Both the position numbers and the translations under genes were made by a program. A stretch of DNA of 64,000 bases from assembly GCA_004195035.1 (NCBI GenBank), contig SGBD01000003.1:1-64000 (forward strand), written 5' to 3'. This DNA is from Candidatus Acidulodesulfobacterium ferriphilum (GTDB lineage: Bacteria; SZUA-79; Acidulodesulfobacterales; Acidulodesulfobacteraceae). The notes under the pieces are model-generated. The model was given only the letters and a program-made list of their open reading frames with translations, was not told where the DNA came from and did not search any database. Shown here in pieces: positions 7,743-13,617 of the stretch (positions within the stretch are counted from its first letter, which is position 1; every line of letters begins with the position of its first letter).

Positions 7743-8006
7743 ATGAAAATAACATTGGAACTTCCCGAAGACATAACGGCATTATTAAACGAAGATGCGC
7801 AAAACCTTGCCGACGATATAAAGCTTATGGCCATAATAAAAATGTATGAACTCGGCAAAATATCTCTCGGCAAAGTCGCCGAATTTCTAAAAATAAATGA
7901 AATGAATTTTATGGAATTATTAGGCAAATATCAAATACCCGCAATAAATTATTCTCCCCGCGAATTAGACGAAGAATTAAAAACATTAAACAAGTTTATA
8001 AATTAA
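7743..8006 (+). CDS. UPF0175-family antitoxin
   Basis: This 87-residue protein matches the UPF0175 pattern: an N-terminal strand MKITLELPEDI, then AIIKMYELGKISLGKVAEFL, a helix-turn-helix segment, and the tail of the form GKYQIPAINYSPRELDEELK. UPF0175 proteins are the usual antitoxin partners of DUF3368 PIN-domain proteins and probably bind both the toxin and its promoter. The next gene is exactly such a PIN protein and starts directly after this stop (TAA then ATG at 8007). The gene is intact, while its partner carries an internal stop. Confidence 0.85.
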   Translation: MKITLELPEDITALLNEDAQNLADDIKLMAIIKMYELGKISLGKVAEFLKINEMNFMELLGKYQIPAINYSPRELDEELKTLNKFIN

Positions 8007-8516
8007 ATGATTGCCGTTGCCGATAGTTCATCACTGATAGCATTGTCTATATGCAACCGCCTTGATTTATTAGATATGTTTTTTGATAAAATAATCGTTC
8101 CCGAAGCCGTTTATAATGAAATAACGTTAAATGACAAACCTGAATCCGAAAAATTAAGAAATTATTTATAGAATAAAGTATCAAAAGAAAACATAGGCGA
8201 ATACTTATTAAACGATATTTGTTTGGGGCAGGGAGAATTAGAAGCCATAGCTCTTTGTAAAGCCATAAATGCCGATTTTCTAATAATAGACGATAGGCTT
8301 GCAAGAAAAGCCGCATCGGCAAATAATATAAAAATAACGGGAAGTTTGGGAATATTATTGTCCGCAAAAAAGAAAGGATATATAAATACTATAAAACCCT
8401 GCATAGAAAGCAGATTAATAAAAAAAAAGGTGTCAGATTTATTTATTCTCTTACTCCCGACTGCGTTTGACGCGATCGGGAGTTTTTGTTTTTACTTCTT
8501 GTCCTACAATTTATAA
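8007..8516 (+). pseudogene. DUF3368 PIN-domain toxin with in-frame TAG and repeat-derived tail
   Basis: Translation from 8007 gives MIAVADSSSLIALSICNRLD and IIVPEAVYNEI, the acidic N-terminal PIN core. A TAG codon at 8169-8171 (after KLRNYL) interrupts it, and the frame continues with LGQGELEAIALCKAINADFL and IIDDRLARKAA, the rest of the PIN active site. Near the C-terminus the frame enters the terminator repeat at 8425 and reads KVSDLFILLLPTAFDAIGSF. So the toxin has a nonsense mutation and has lost its natural last residues. The antitoxin just upstream is intact. Confidence 0.85.
8425..8487 (+). repeat. Terminator repeat copy inside the 3' end of the PIN gene
   Basis: A plus-strand copy with the hairpin CTCCCGACTGCGTTTG / ACGCGATCGGGAG and T-run. 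It forms the last codons of the PIN reading frame. Confidence 0.92.
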
Positions 8517-8601
8517 TTATGTTAATTATTTCAATTATCAAATTGTATTGATTTTATTTTTTATTTTATTTTGATATAATAATATAAAAAAATAATTTAA
8601 T

Positions 8602-8846
8602 ATGGATTTTAAATTATCAAAATATTTTACGGATAAGGTTTTAATTAAAAGACCTTATATTAAATTGGAATGGTTATCAGAAATTAAAACAAGTTATGTT
8701 AAAAAAGAAATTCAAGGCGATGGAAGAATAAGATACTGGGATATATAGATGAGGTTAAGAAATATTTACGCGTAGTTTTCTTAGAAGACGGCGAAACTAT
8801 TCATAATGCTTTTTTTGATAGGAATTTTAAAGAAGGTAAACAATAA
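8602..8846 (+). pseudogene. Small toxin-like gene with a one-base frameshift
   Basis: The frame starts MDFKLSKYFTDKVLIKRPYI, continues through KKEIQGDGRIRYWDI and stops at about 8746. Adding one G in the GGG run at ~8739-8741 restores YWGYIDEVKKYLRVVFLEDG then ETIHNAFFDRNFKEG, ending at 8844-8846. The restored ~80-residue protein is the type commonly paired with DUF2283 proteins, with the characteristic YWGYI and LRVV.LEDGET..NA..DR.F pattern. Its stop overlaps the start of the DUF2283 gene by one base. Either a recent loss of the toxin-like partner or a homopolymer error explains it. Confidence 0.7.
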
Positions 8847-9061
8847 TGAAAATAGATTATTATAATGATACAGACACGCTATACATAACTTTATCCGACA
8901 ATCCAAGCGTTGAATCAGAAGAAATAAGCCAAGATGTAGTTATTGATTTAGATGAAAATTCGCAACCTGTTGGTTTTGAAATTGAGCATGCTAGACAAAA
9001 AGTTAATCTGAATTCAATTATTTTTAATTTAGGAAATATTCAATTAGAAAAAACCGCTTAA
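8846..9061 (+). CDS. DUF2283 protein (probable antitoxin)
   Basis: This 71-residue protein shows the DUF2283 pattern: MKIDYYNDTDTLYITLSDNP, then a conserved strand VVIDLDENSQPVGFEIEHAR and a hydrophobic tail. DUF2283 proteins occur as the second gene of pairs with DUF4258 or YWGY-type small proteins and are presumed antitoxins. The start codon overlaps the preceding frameshifted gene. A repeat copy follows within a few bases of its stop. Two more DUF2283 genes lie within 1.5 kb (9247 and 10139), diverged enough not to be recent tandem duplicates. Confidence 0.85.
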   Translation: MKIDYYNDTDTLYITLSDNPSVESEEISQDVVIDLDENSQPVGFEIEHARQKVNLNSIIFNLGNIQLEKTA

Positions 9062-9064
9062 AAA

Positions 9065-9125
9065 AAAGTGTCAGATTTATTTATTTTCTTACTCCCGACT
9101 GCGTTTGACGCGGCCTGGAGTTTTT
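9065..9125 (+). repeat. Terminator repeat copy (sense to DUF2283)
   Basis: A plus-strand copy with one stem mismatch (CCTGGAG), directly after the DUF2283 stop. Confidence 0.9.
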
Positions 9126-9166
9126 ATTTCCTTTCACAGTTTTTCATTCAGTTATATAATTTTTAA

Positions 9167-9250
9167 TTATGTAAAATTATTTTTACTGTTGAGAACGGAA
9201 AAATTGTAGTAATAAGTGTATTTCCATTTAAGAGAGGTAATAAAAAATGA
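9167..9250 (+). pseudogene. C-terminal remnant of a DUF4258-type toxin
   Basis: An open stretch without a start codon reads IIFTVENGKIVVISVFPFKR then GNKK, and its stop TGA overlaps the ATG of the next gene (ATGA at 9247-9250). The wording resembles the last strand of DUF4258 proteins (compare IENNKIITVTVYVFYGKWE in the intact gene at 9873-10142). The 5' portion is missing, just downstream of a repeat copy, so the toxin half was lost while the DUF2283 partner stayed. Confidence 0.6.
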
Positions 9251-9471
9251 AGATATTCTACGATAAAGAAGTTGATGCGGCATATATAAAATTATCCGAC
9301 GTTAAACCTACAGGGGTTATCGAAGTTGAAGGCGGTATAAATATTGATACGACAAATAAAAATGAAATCGTGGGCATAGAGATTCTTGATGCTTCGCAAA
9401 AGTTTTCTTTAGAATCTTTATTTTCTTGCGATTTTCATGAAAATTATTTATTGGATAAAGCTAATTTATAA
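9247..9471 (+). CDS. DUF2283 protein, orphaned antitoxin
   Basis: This 74-residue DUF2283 member reads MKIFYDKEVDAAYIKLSDVK, then VEGGINIDTTNKNEIVGIEI and LDASQKFSLESL. The family's IVGIEILDAS core is intact. Its normal partner is reduced to the last ~25 codons directly upstream, with which it shares a four-base overlap. It is therefore an antitoxin-like gene left without a toxin. RBS GAGAGG lies ahead of the start. Confidence 0.85.
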   Translation: MKIFYDKEVDAAYIKLSDVKPTGVIEVEGGINIDTTNKNEIVGIEILDASQKFSLESLFSCDFHENYLLDKANL

Positions 9472-9498
9472 TAAATAATAAAATTAAAGTTAATCAAA

Positions 9499-9562
9499 AA
9501 TTAAAGTCAACTATGTTATTTAATTTCTGAAACCCTTGCCAATTCTGCGTTTCAGGAAAAAA
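9499..9562 (+). repeat. Second short repeat, copy 1
   Basis: AATTAAAGTCAACTATGTTA and the following ~40 bases (CTGAAACCCTTGCCAATTCTG, then GCGTTTCAGGA) recur with a few changes at 10523-10582. It begins with the same AATTAAAG edge as the terminator repeats. The rest of 9472-9872 outside this and the next repeat holds no gene. Confidence 0.6.
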
Positions 9563-9621
9563 AGGTGTCAGTAACTGTGTTATTTGTCAAGTATTGAAAA
9601 AATGAAATAATTAAAATAATT

Positions 9622-9683
9622 AAAGGTGTCAGATTTATTTATTCTCCTACTCCCGACTGCGTTTGCCGTGGTCGGGAGTTTTT
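9622..9683 (+). repeat. Terminator repeat copy
   Basis: A plus-strand copy with the hairpin CTCCCGACTGCGTTTG / CCGTGGTCGGGAG and T-run, 150 bases after the orphan DUF2283 gene. Confidence 0.92.
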
Positions 9684-9872
9684 GTTTTTTCCTTCCTTTC
9701 TTCCTTGCCTCATAATTTTCCGCTATGTAAACCGCATTATTCATAATTTATTATTTTTTATTATTGATTTTATTTTCGTGATATAATGTAAGTAAATTTT
9801 TTTTATAATAAAAACTGTTTTATTTAAATGAAAAAATACAGGAAATTAAATATATTTTATTTTTTGCTTTAA

Positions 9873-10142
9873 ATGGATATTCAAATTGATACACACACAT
9901 TATTGAGGGCTAAAGAAAGAGGAACTAATGAAACTGAAATTAAAGAAGTTATTAACAATGGTTTTATAATTGGGTCAAAATATGGTCGCATTGGAAAGGC
10001 TAAAATTTACGAATTTAAGCAAAATAGACTTAATAATTATTATGAACAGAAAAGGGTTGAAGTATTTTTTATTATTGAAAACAATAAAATAATTACTGTA
10101 ACCGTATATGTTTTTTATGGAAAATGGGAGGTTGAAATATGA
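9873..10142 (+). CDS. DUF4258 protein (probable toxin)
   Basis: This 89-residue protein matches DUF4258: IDTHTLLRAKERGTNETEIK near the N-terminus (the conserved H...R..ER pattern), a central YEFKQN strand, and VEVFFIIENNKIITVTVYVF at the end. DUF4258 proteins are considered RelE-like toxins paired with DUF2283. The stop overlaps the DUF2283 start by four bases (ATGA at 10139-10142). It is one of the few intact toxin genes in the array. Activity is inferred. Confidence 0.82.
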   Translation: MDIQIDTHTLLRAKERGTNETEIKEVINNGFIIGSKYGRIGKAKIYEFKQNRLNNYYEQKRVEVFFIIENNKIITVTVYVFYGKWEVEI

Positions 10143-10354
10143 ATATTGCCTACAATGATAAAACAGATCTATTATATATCAGGTTAGATGATAGGGCTCA
10201 AGATTTAATTAATAAAAGAGTTTCCGAAGATGTCGTTTTAGATATAGGAAAAGACGATAAAATCGTTGGTATAGAGATAACTGATGCATCTAAACGCATT
10301 TCTTTAGATAAGATTTTTCCTTTGAGTTATGAATTCAATAAAATCGCCTCTTAA
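10139..10354 (+). CDS. DUF2283 protein (antitoxin of the DUF4258 pair)
   Basis: This 71-residue DUF2283 protein reads MNIAYNDKTDLLYIRLDDRA then VSEDVVLDIGKDDKIVGIEI and TDASKRISL. It is the third DUF2283 member in 1.6 kb and the only one with a complete DUF4258 partner. It overlaps that partner by four bases and is followed 16 bases after its stop by a repeat copy. Confidence 0.87.
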   Translation: MNIAYNDKTDLLYIRLDDRAQDLINKRVSEDVVLDIGKDDKIVGIEITDASKRISLDKIFPLSYEFNKIAS

Positions 10355-10370
10355 TTATTAATTTTTAATT

Positions 10371-10429
10371 AAAGTCAGATTTATTTATTCTCTCACTCCC
10401 GACTGCGTTTGCCGTGGTCGGGAGTTTTT
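10371..10429 (+). repeat. Terminator repeat copy (sense to DUF4258/DUF2283)
   Basis: A plus-strand copy lacking the GGTG of the leader (AAAGTCAG) but with an intact hairpin CTCCCGACTGCGTTTG / CCGTGGTCGGGAG and T-run. Confidence 0.9.
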
Positions 10430-10462
10430 ATTTATGGATATTTAAAATAAGGGGCAACCGTT

Positions 10463-10528
10463 ATGAGCAAATCCGAAGTTAAATTTAAAGAAACAATAAT
10501 CGGAAGAATCCCTGAAGACTTGAATTAA
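10463..10528 (+). CDS. Truncated copy of the KFKETIIGRIPED small gene
   Basis: The 21-codon frame reads MSKSEVKFKETIIGRIPEDL then N and a stop. The first ~20 codons and the upstream leader (ATTTATGGATATTTAAAATA) match the minus-strand gene at 4788-4898 almost exactly. The C-terminal half has been replaced at an AATTAAAG junction, the same edge sequence that starts the repeats. It lies directly after a repeat copy. Probably a non-functional remnant. Confidence 0.5.
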   Translation: MSKSEVKFKETIIGRIPEDLN

Positions 10529-10582
10529 AGTCAACTATATTATTTAATCTCTTAAACCCTTGTCAAATCTGCATTTCAGGAC
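10523..10582 (+). repeat. Second short repeat, copy 2
   Basis: Matches 9499-9562 with several base changes, starting at AATTAAAGTCAACTAT. Here it leads straight into a strong terminator hairpin. Confidence 0.6.
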
Positions 10583-10613
10583 TTATTGGCATTTATGCAA
10601 TAAGTCCTTTTTT
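10579..10613 (+). terminator. Intrinsic terminator
   Basis: GGACTTATTG and CAATAAGTCC form a 10-bp stem around a 9-base loop, followed by a T7 run. It would end transcription from the DUF4258/DUF2283 side on the plus strand. Confidence 0.8.
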
Positions 10614-10660
10614 TCCCTGACTTTGACACCCCACCCCATTTAAACAAATATCTTTCGTAA

Positions 10661-10789
10661 AAATATTCGGACAGACAGTACCGTTTCAGGCTTGAGGACT
10701 TGGATAAATTTATCGTTGACGACAGGACTCCAAGCTTGACCAAGCATAAATCAAAAATTGCCTTTCATCGCCGGGAGGCTTTAGGTTAG
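10661..10789 (+). pseudogene. Remnant of an excisionase-type helix-turn-helix gene
   Basis: A start-less frame reads KYSDRQYRFRLEDLDKFIVD then DRTPSLTKHKSKIAFHRREA and stops at 10787-10789. The RQYRFRLEDLDKFI segment is typical of the second half of excisionase or MerR-like winged helix-turn-helix domains. An in-frame stop lies directly upstream, so the recognition helix is lost. It suggests that a mobile element once sat here. The rest of 10614-10994 holds no other gene; the overlapping minus-strand frame is a shadow. Confidence 0.45.
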
Positions 10790-10994
10790 GCAAAAGGCTA
10801 AAATTATAGCCGGAATGTAACACAAAACTAAATCTCCTGCTTCTTTTTAGGTAGGGCGGGATACGGTTATATCTAAATATTAGCTTATCTATTGATTTTT
10901 GATTAAATAAGGGCATGGGGAAATTGACTTTACTTTAATTGTTATATGTAATAATATATTTAATATATAAATTAATAATTTTAGAGGCATTAAT

Positions 10995-11207
10995 ATGAAA
11001 CTAAAAGACCAAACCATAAAGGAATTAGAATATCTGGAACCGTCCGAAATTATAAAAGTTTACGATATGGTAATTGCATTAAAATCGTCGCAGATAAAAC
11101 CGGTTAAAAAGAGCGGCTTGTCTTATATGAAAACGCGAAAGGCTCTTGAAAACATAAAGGGCTCTCTCGGAAAGGATATCGTATTACTCAGAGAAGAAAG
11201 GATATGA
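10995..11207 (+). CDS. Small antitoxin paired with a PIN toxin
   Basis: This 70-residue protein (MKLKDQTIKELEYLEPSEII then KVYDMVIALKSS) is typical of short antitoxins found directly ahead of PIN-domain toxins. Its C-terminal half is basic (KTRKALENIKGS) and would wrap the toxin. Its stop overlaps the toxin start by four bases (ATGA at 11204). The gene is intact. The exact antitoxin family is not recognised. Confidence 0.7.
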   Translation: MKLKDQTIKELEYLEPSEIIKVYDMVIALKSSQIKPVKKSGLSYMKTRKALENIKGSLGKDIVLLREERI

Positions 11208-11653
11208 TTCTATTCTTTGACACATCCGCACTTGTAAAATTTTTTCACGAAGAAGACGGTTCGGAAAAAGTTACAAAACTTATAGCCTCCCAAAACAATA
11301 AAATTTTCGTATTGGATCTTTGTAAATTGGAGTTTTTAAGCGCTTTATACAGAAGATTCAGGAATAATGAGATAGACGAATATTCTTTAAATTTGGCAAT
11401 TGAAGGTTTTGAAGAAGAAGTTGCCCTGTTCAATGTTGAGAATATGAGCTATCCCGTTTTATAAGAATCCGAAAATTTATTAAAAAAATACGGCAAAAAA
11501 CACGGCCTTAGAACTTTAGACGCATTGCATCTCGGATGTTTCAGCTTAATTTCCGAAAATGATTGGTATTTTGTTTCTGCCGATGACAATCTCTGTAATA
11601 TAGTTAAAATTATTGGCTTTAAAACAATTAACCCATTAACTAATGCGGATTAA
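11204..11653 (+). pseudogene. VapC-type PIN toxin with in-frame TAA
   Basis: The frame starts MILFFDTSALVKFFHEEDGS (first PIN aspartate in FFDTSALVK) and CKLEFLSALYRRF (conserved glutamate region), then stops at TAA 11462-11464. The same frame continues ESENLLKKYGKKHGLRTLDA then LHLGCFSLI and FVSADDNL, supplying the remaining acidic residues and ending at 11651-11653. The full 149-codon frame is a standard VapC; only one nonsense codon breaks it. The N-terminal fragment alone lacks half of the active site. The upstream antitoxin is intact. Confidence 0.87.
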
Positions 11654-11693
11654 AAAAGGGAATGGCGGTTTCATTTCTTTTTGAAGAGAATAA

Positions 11694-11710
11694 ATAAATC
11701 CGACACCTTT
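11694..11710 (-). repeat. Partial terminator repeat (leader only)
   Basis: On the minus strand GGTGTCGGATTTATTTATTC, extending a few bases further, remains of the repeat; the hairpin is absent. It lies 25 bases after the stop of the RelE gene, in sense orientation. Confidence 0.7.
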
Positions 11711-11734
11711 TTTGTTTTTTGATTTGATTTTATT

Positions 11735-11995
11735 TTATTTATATATATTTTTCCTATGGCCGACTTCTAAAATCGTAATGGTTTTCTCTGTTTCATTAAC
11801 AATATATATAATTCTATAATCACCATAACGATATCTAAACATTCCGGAAAAATTTTGTTTCAGAGGTTTACCAAGTCCAATTGGATCTTGTGATAAGTAT
11901 TTTTCAACTTTTTCAAATATTTTTCGAGAAAGAGAAATGTCTAAACTTTTTAAATCATCTAATGCGGATTTATGCCAGATTAATTTATAATCCAA
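11735..11995 (-). CDS. RelE/ParE-family toxin
   Basis: This 86-residue protein carries the RelE-fold pattern: MDYKLIWHKSALDDLKSLDI, GKPLKQNFSGMFRYRYGDYR and IIYIVNETEKTITILEVGHR, with the conserved R-x-R-x-G-D-Y-R-I-I-Y core and the terminal GHR.NIYK. RelE enzymes cut mRNA on the ribosome and ParE relatives poison gyrase; the GHR.xVY ending favours the RelE side. It overlaps the upstream antitoxin gene by 11 bases. It is intact, unlike most toxins in this array. Confidence 0.9.
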   Translation of the reverse strand: MDYKLIWHKSALDDLKSLDISLSRKIFEKVEKYLSQDPIGLGKPLKQNFSGMFRYRYGDYRIIYIVNETEKTITILEVGHRKNIYK

Positions 11996-12194
11996 GATAT
12001 TTCTTTGCTTCCTCGTGGTTTAAGTACTCGGCATTTTTATCATTCAAACGCTCTAATGCAACAGAAGCATCATCATTTTCTTCAAGATACAACTTTAAAG
12101 CTTCTCTTATATAAAAACTCTTTGATTTTCGCGTTTTAATCGACAAATCTTCAAGCCTATTTTCTAACTCTTCAGGCAATTTTAAATTTAACAT
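11985..12194 (-). CDS. Ribbon-helix-helix antitoxin (RelB-like)
   Basis: This 69-residue protein starts with an RHH strand and helices (MLNLKLPEELENRLEDLSIK then TRKSKSFYIREALKLYLEEN) and ends in an acidic toxin-binding tail (EYLNHEEAKKYLGL). RHH antitoxins bind as dimers to their own promoter and inhibit the partner. It is first in the minus-strand operon with the RelE gene and overlaps it by 11 bases. GGAGA lies ahead of its start. Function is well supported by context. Confidence 0.88.
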   Translation of the reverse strand: MLNLKLPEELENRLEDLSIKTRKSKSFYIREALKLYLEENDDASVALERLNDKNAEYLNHEEAKKYLGL

Positions 12195-12329
12195 AATAAA
12201 ATATCTCCATAAATTTAATTTATAATTATATTATTACATTTATTACTGAAAATATCAAATAATTTTAATATTTTTTGGTCTGCTTTTAACAAACCGGTTT
12301 ACATAATTAGAAATTATGACATGAAATTA

Positions 12330-12391
12330 AAAGGTGTCAGATTTATTTATCCTCTTACTCCCGACTGCGTTTGACGCGGACGGGAGTTTTT
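12330..12391 (+). repeat. Terminator repeat copy without an upstream sense gene
   Basis: A full plus-strand copy with the hairpin CTCCCGACTGCGTTTG / ACGCGGACGGGAG. It is the exception in the array: no plus-strand gene lies between it and the divergent RelE pair, so it may mark a deleted unit. It sits 46 bases ahead of the SIR2 gene. Confidence 0.9.
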
Positions 12392-12437
12392 GTTTTTACT
12401 GTTATTTTAAATTTTTAAATGAAGTAGGAGGTATTAA

Positions 12438-12884
12438 GTGGAAGAAAAAGAAGAAAAGCCTCAAATTGTTTTTTTATTAGGCGCGGGTGCTTCGAAAGAA
12501 GCGGGTGTTCCCGATACTGTAGAATTTGTTGAGGATTTTAAAAAACATATAGAAAATGGAAATAATTCAAATGATATTCAAACGGTAAATAAGATAATAG
12601 AAATTTTGGAAAAATGGAAAAAGGCTGAAACAAGCAATTCTGAACAAAAAATAGATGTAGAACTCCTTTTGGAATCACTTACAAAACTTAATAAAAAGAA
12701 AGATGAGCCATTATTACGATTTTATAAAAATATCGAACAAAATTTTATATTAAGAGATTATGCTGAAAAGAAGCCGCTAATTGATGAATTAAGGGATTTT
12801 ATAAAAAAGGAAGCTATAATATCCGACAGCAGAAAGATTGAATACCTTGAACCGCTTTTAGATTTTATCGAAAGGAATAAATAA
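12438..12884 (+). pseudogene. SIR2-domain defence protein, N-terminal fragment
   Basis: The 148-residue frame begins with IVFLLGAGASKEAGVPDTVE, the NAD-binding GAGAS-x-x-AGVP motif of SIR2-like proteins found in antiphage systems. The remaining helices fit the first ~140 residues of such a domain, ending at YLEPLLDFIERNK. In relatives the next segment carries the conserved NYD and catalytic histidine, which are missing. The stop is created by a partial terminator repeat in reverse orientation (12873-12897). The start is GTG at 12438 after GTAGGAGGT, a strong RBS. It is truncated and almost certainly inactive. Confidence 0.75.
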
Positions 12885-12897
12885 ATCTGACACCTTT
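12873..12897 (-). repeat. Partial terminator repeat truncating the SIR2 gene
   Basis: Reading on the minus strand, AAAGGTGTCAGATTTATTTA continues a few bases and ends without the hairpin. On the plus strand it supplies the last codons and stop of the SIR2 fragment. Confidence 0.8.
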
Positions 12898-13020
12898 TTT
12901 GCTTATTAATTCAAGGAACACCTTTTTTGCACCTTTTTTTGAAATTTGATTATTTCCTTAAACAGTGATATAAATGTAATATTAAAAGTTTAATAATGTA
13001 TTAAGTAAAAGAGGTATTCA

Positions 13021-13287
13021 ATGCTTACTATAACGAAAGAAGATATAAAAAATATATTTTATGCCAATTTATTTTACGAGATTCATAAAACAGAAGAAAT
13101 CATTTCTCTTTTCAAAAAAAAATACGGGAAAAATTTTGAAGAATTTGAGAAGGACGCAAAAAACGGCAAAGAAAATTTTGAAATATGGGATGACTATATA
13201 GAATGGAAGGCATATAAAAAAACATTGGAAAAACTTAAAAAAGATGAAAAGGATTTAGCGAGTGGAAATATTAGATTGCCTCAATAA
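13021..13287 (+). CDS. TumA-like antitoxin
   Basis: This 88-residue, highly charged helical protein (MLTITKEDIKNIFYANLFYE then IHKTEEIISLFKKKYG and ENFEIWDDYIEWKAYKKTLE) is followed, with a 26-base overlap, by a gene with the TumE (DUF6516) start. The arrangement matches TumA/TumE pairs, in which the first small helical protein is the antitoxin. The gene is complete; AGAGG lies before the start. The family call rests mainly on the partner. Confidence 0.6.
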   Translation: MLTITKEDIKNIFYANLFYEIHKTEEIISLFKKKYGKNFEEFEKDAKNGKENFEIWDDYIEWKAYKKTLEKLKKDEKDLASGNIRLPQ

Positions 13288-13498
13288 ATCAAAATCGATA
13301 AAAAGTTATGAAATTTTAGATTTCAAATCATTTGAAAACGGTTTTTATATAAAAATTAAAGCTATTATCATCAATAATACCGAACTATTTATAAAATTAA
13401 AGGTGTCAGATTTATTTATTCTCATGCTCCCGACTGCGTTTGACGCGGCCGGTGCCGTTAAGGGTTGTATCGGCCGGGGAAATTTTTACGGGAGTTAG
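13262..13498 (+). pseudogene. TumE-like (DUF6516) toxin truncated by the repeat
   Basis: From GTG at 13262 the frame reads EILDCLNKSKSIKSYEILDF then KSFENGFYIKIKAIIINNTE and LFIK, the first half of DUF6516/TumE proteins. The family normally continues with an REY...YSYHW-type segment, but here the frame enters the terminator repeat at 13399 and reads KVSDLFILMLPTAFDA and a random tail. The RNase active-site half is thus lost. The antitoxin gene ahead is whole. This is the third frame in the array that ends in the same repeat-encoded peptide on this strand sense. Confidence 0.7.
13399..13452 (+). repeat. Terminator repeat copy, 3' side replaced
   Basis: A plus-strand copy intact through CTCCCGACTGCGTTTG and GCGGCCGG, then interrupted: the closing stem and T-run are missing and AbrB-gene sequence follows. 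Confidence 0.85.
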
Positions 13499-13606
13499 AA
13501 TGATTTTATTATCGTCTTTTTTAATATCAAAATAATCCACGCCTTGAAATTTTAAAGCTATTTCTTTAGGCAAGGTAATCTGATTTTTAGATGTTTTTTT
13601 TGCAAG
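13412..13606 (-). pseudogene. AbrB/MazE-type antitoxin remnant bracketed by two repeats
   Basis: On the minus strand a start-less frame reads LAKKTSKNQITLPKEIALKF then QGVDYFDIKKDDNKIILTPV, a typical SpoVT/AbrB DNA-binding domain. The 5' end (start codon included) is replaced by the REP-like repeat at 13618-13726. The 3' end runs into the reverse strand of the terminator repeat (RVKRSREHENK, then stop at 13412-13414). So one small antitoxin gene has been cut by two different repeat families. Confidence 0.65.
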
Positions 13607-13617
13607 ACAAATAATAC

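Noticed and set aside
8169-8171. TAG in the PIN gene as a recoded (pyrrolysine-type) codon
   Set aside because: No pyl genes are in the window, and another PIN toxin carries a TAA at an unrelated place, so plain nonsense decay is simpler.
10710-10916. 68-codon minus-strand open frame
   Set aside because: It lies antisense to the excisionase-like remnant and has no family resemblance or ribosome binding site.
4409-12391. CRISPR array
   Set aside because: The repeats are spaced irregularly by 0.2-2 kb with genes between them and show no uniform spacers; no cas genes are seen.
2403-13452. Classical integron cassette array (attC sites)
   Set aside because: The repeats lack GTTRRRY/RYYYAAC core sites, units occur in both orientations, and no IntI-type integrase is present. 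The cassette-like layout is reported separately as an open question.
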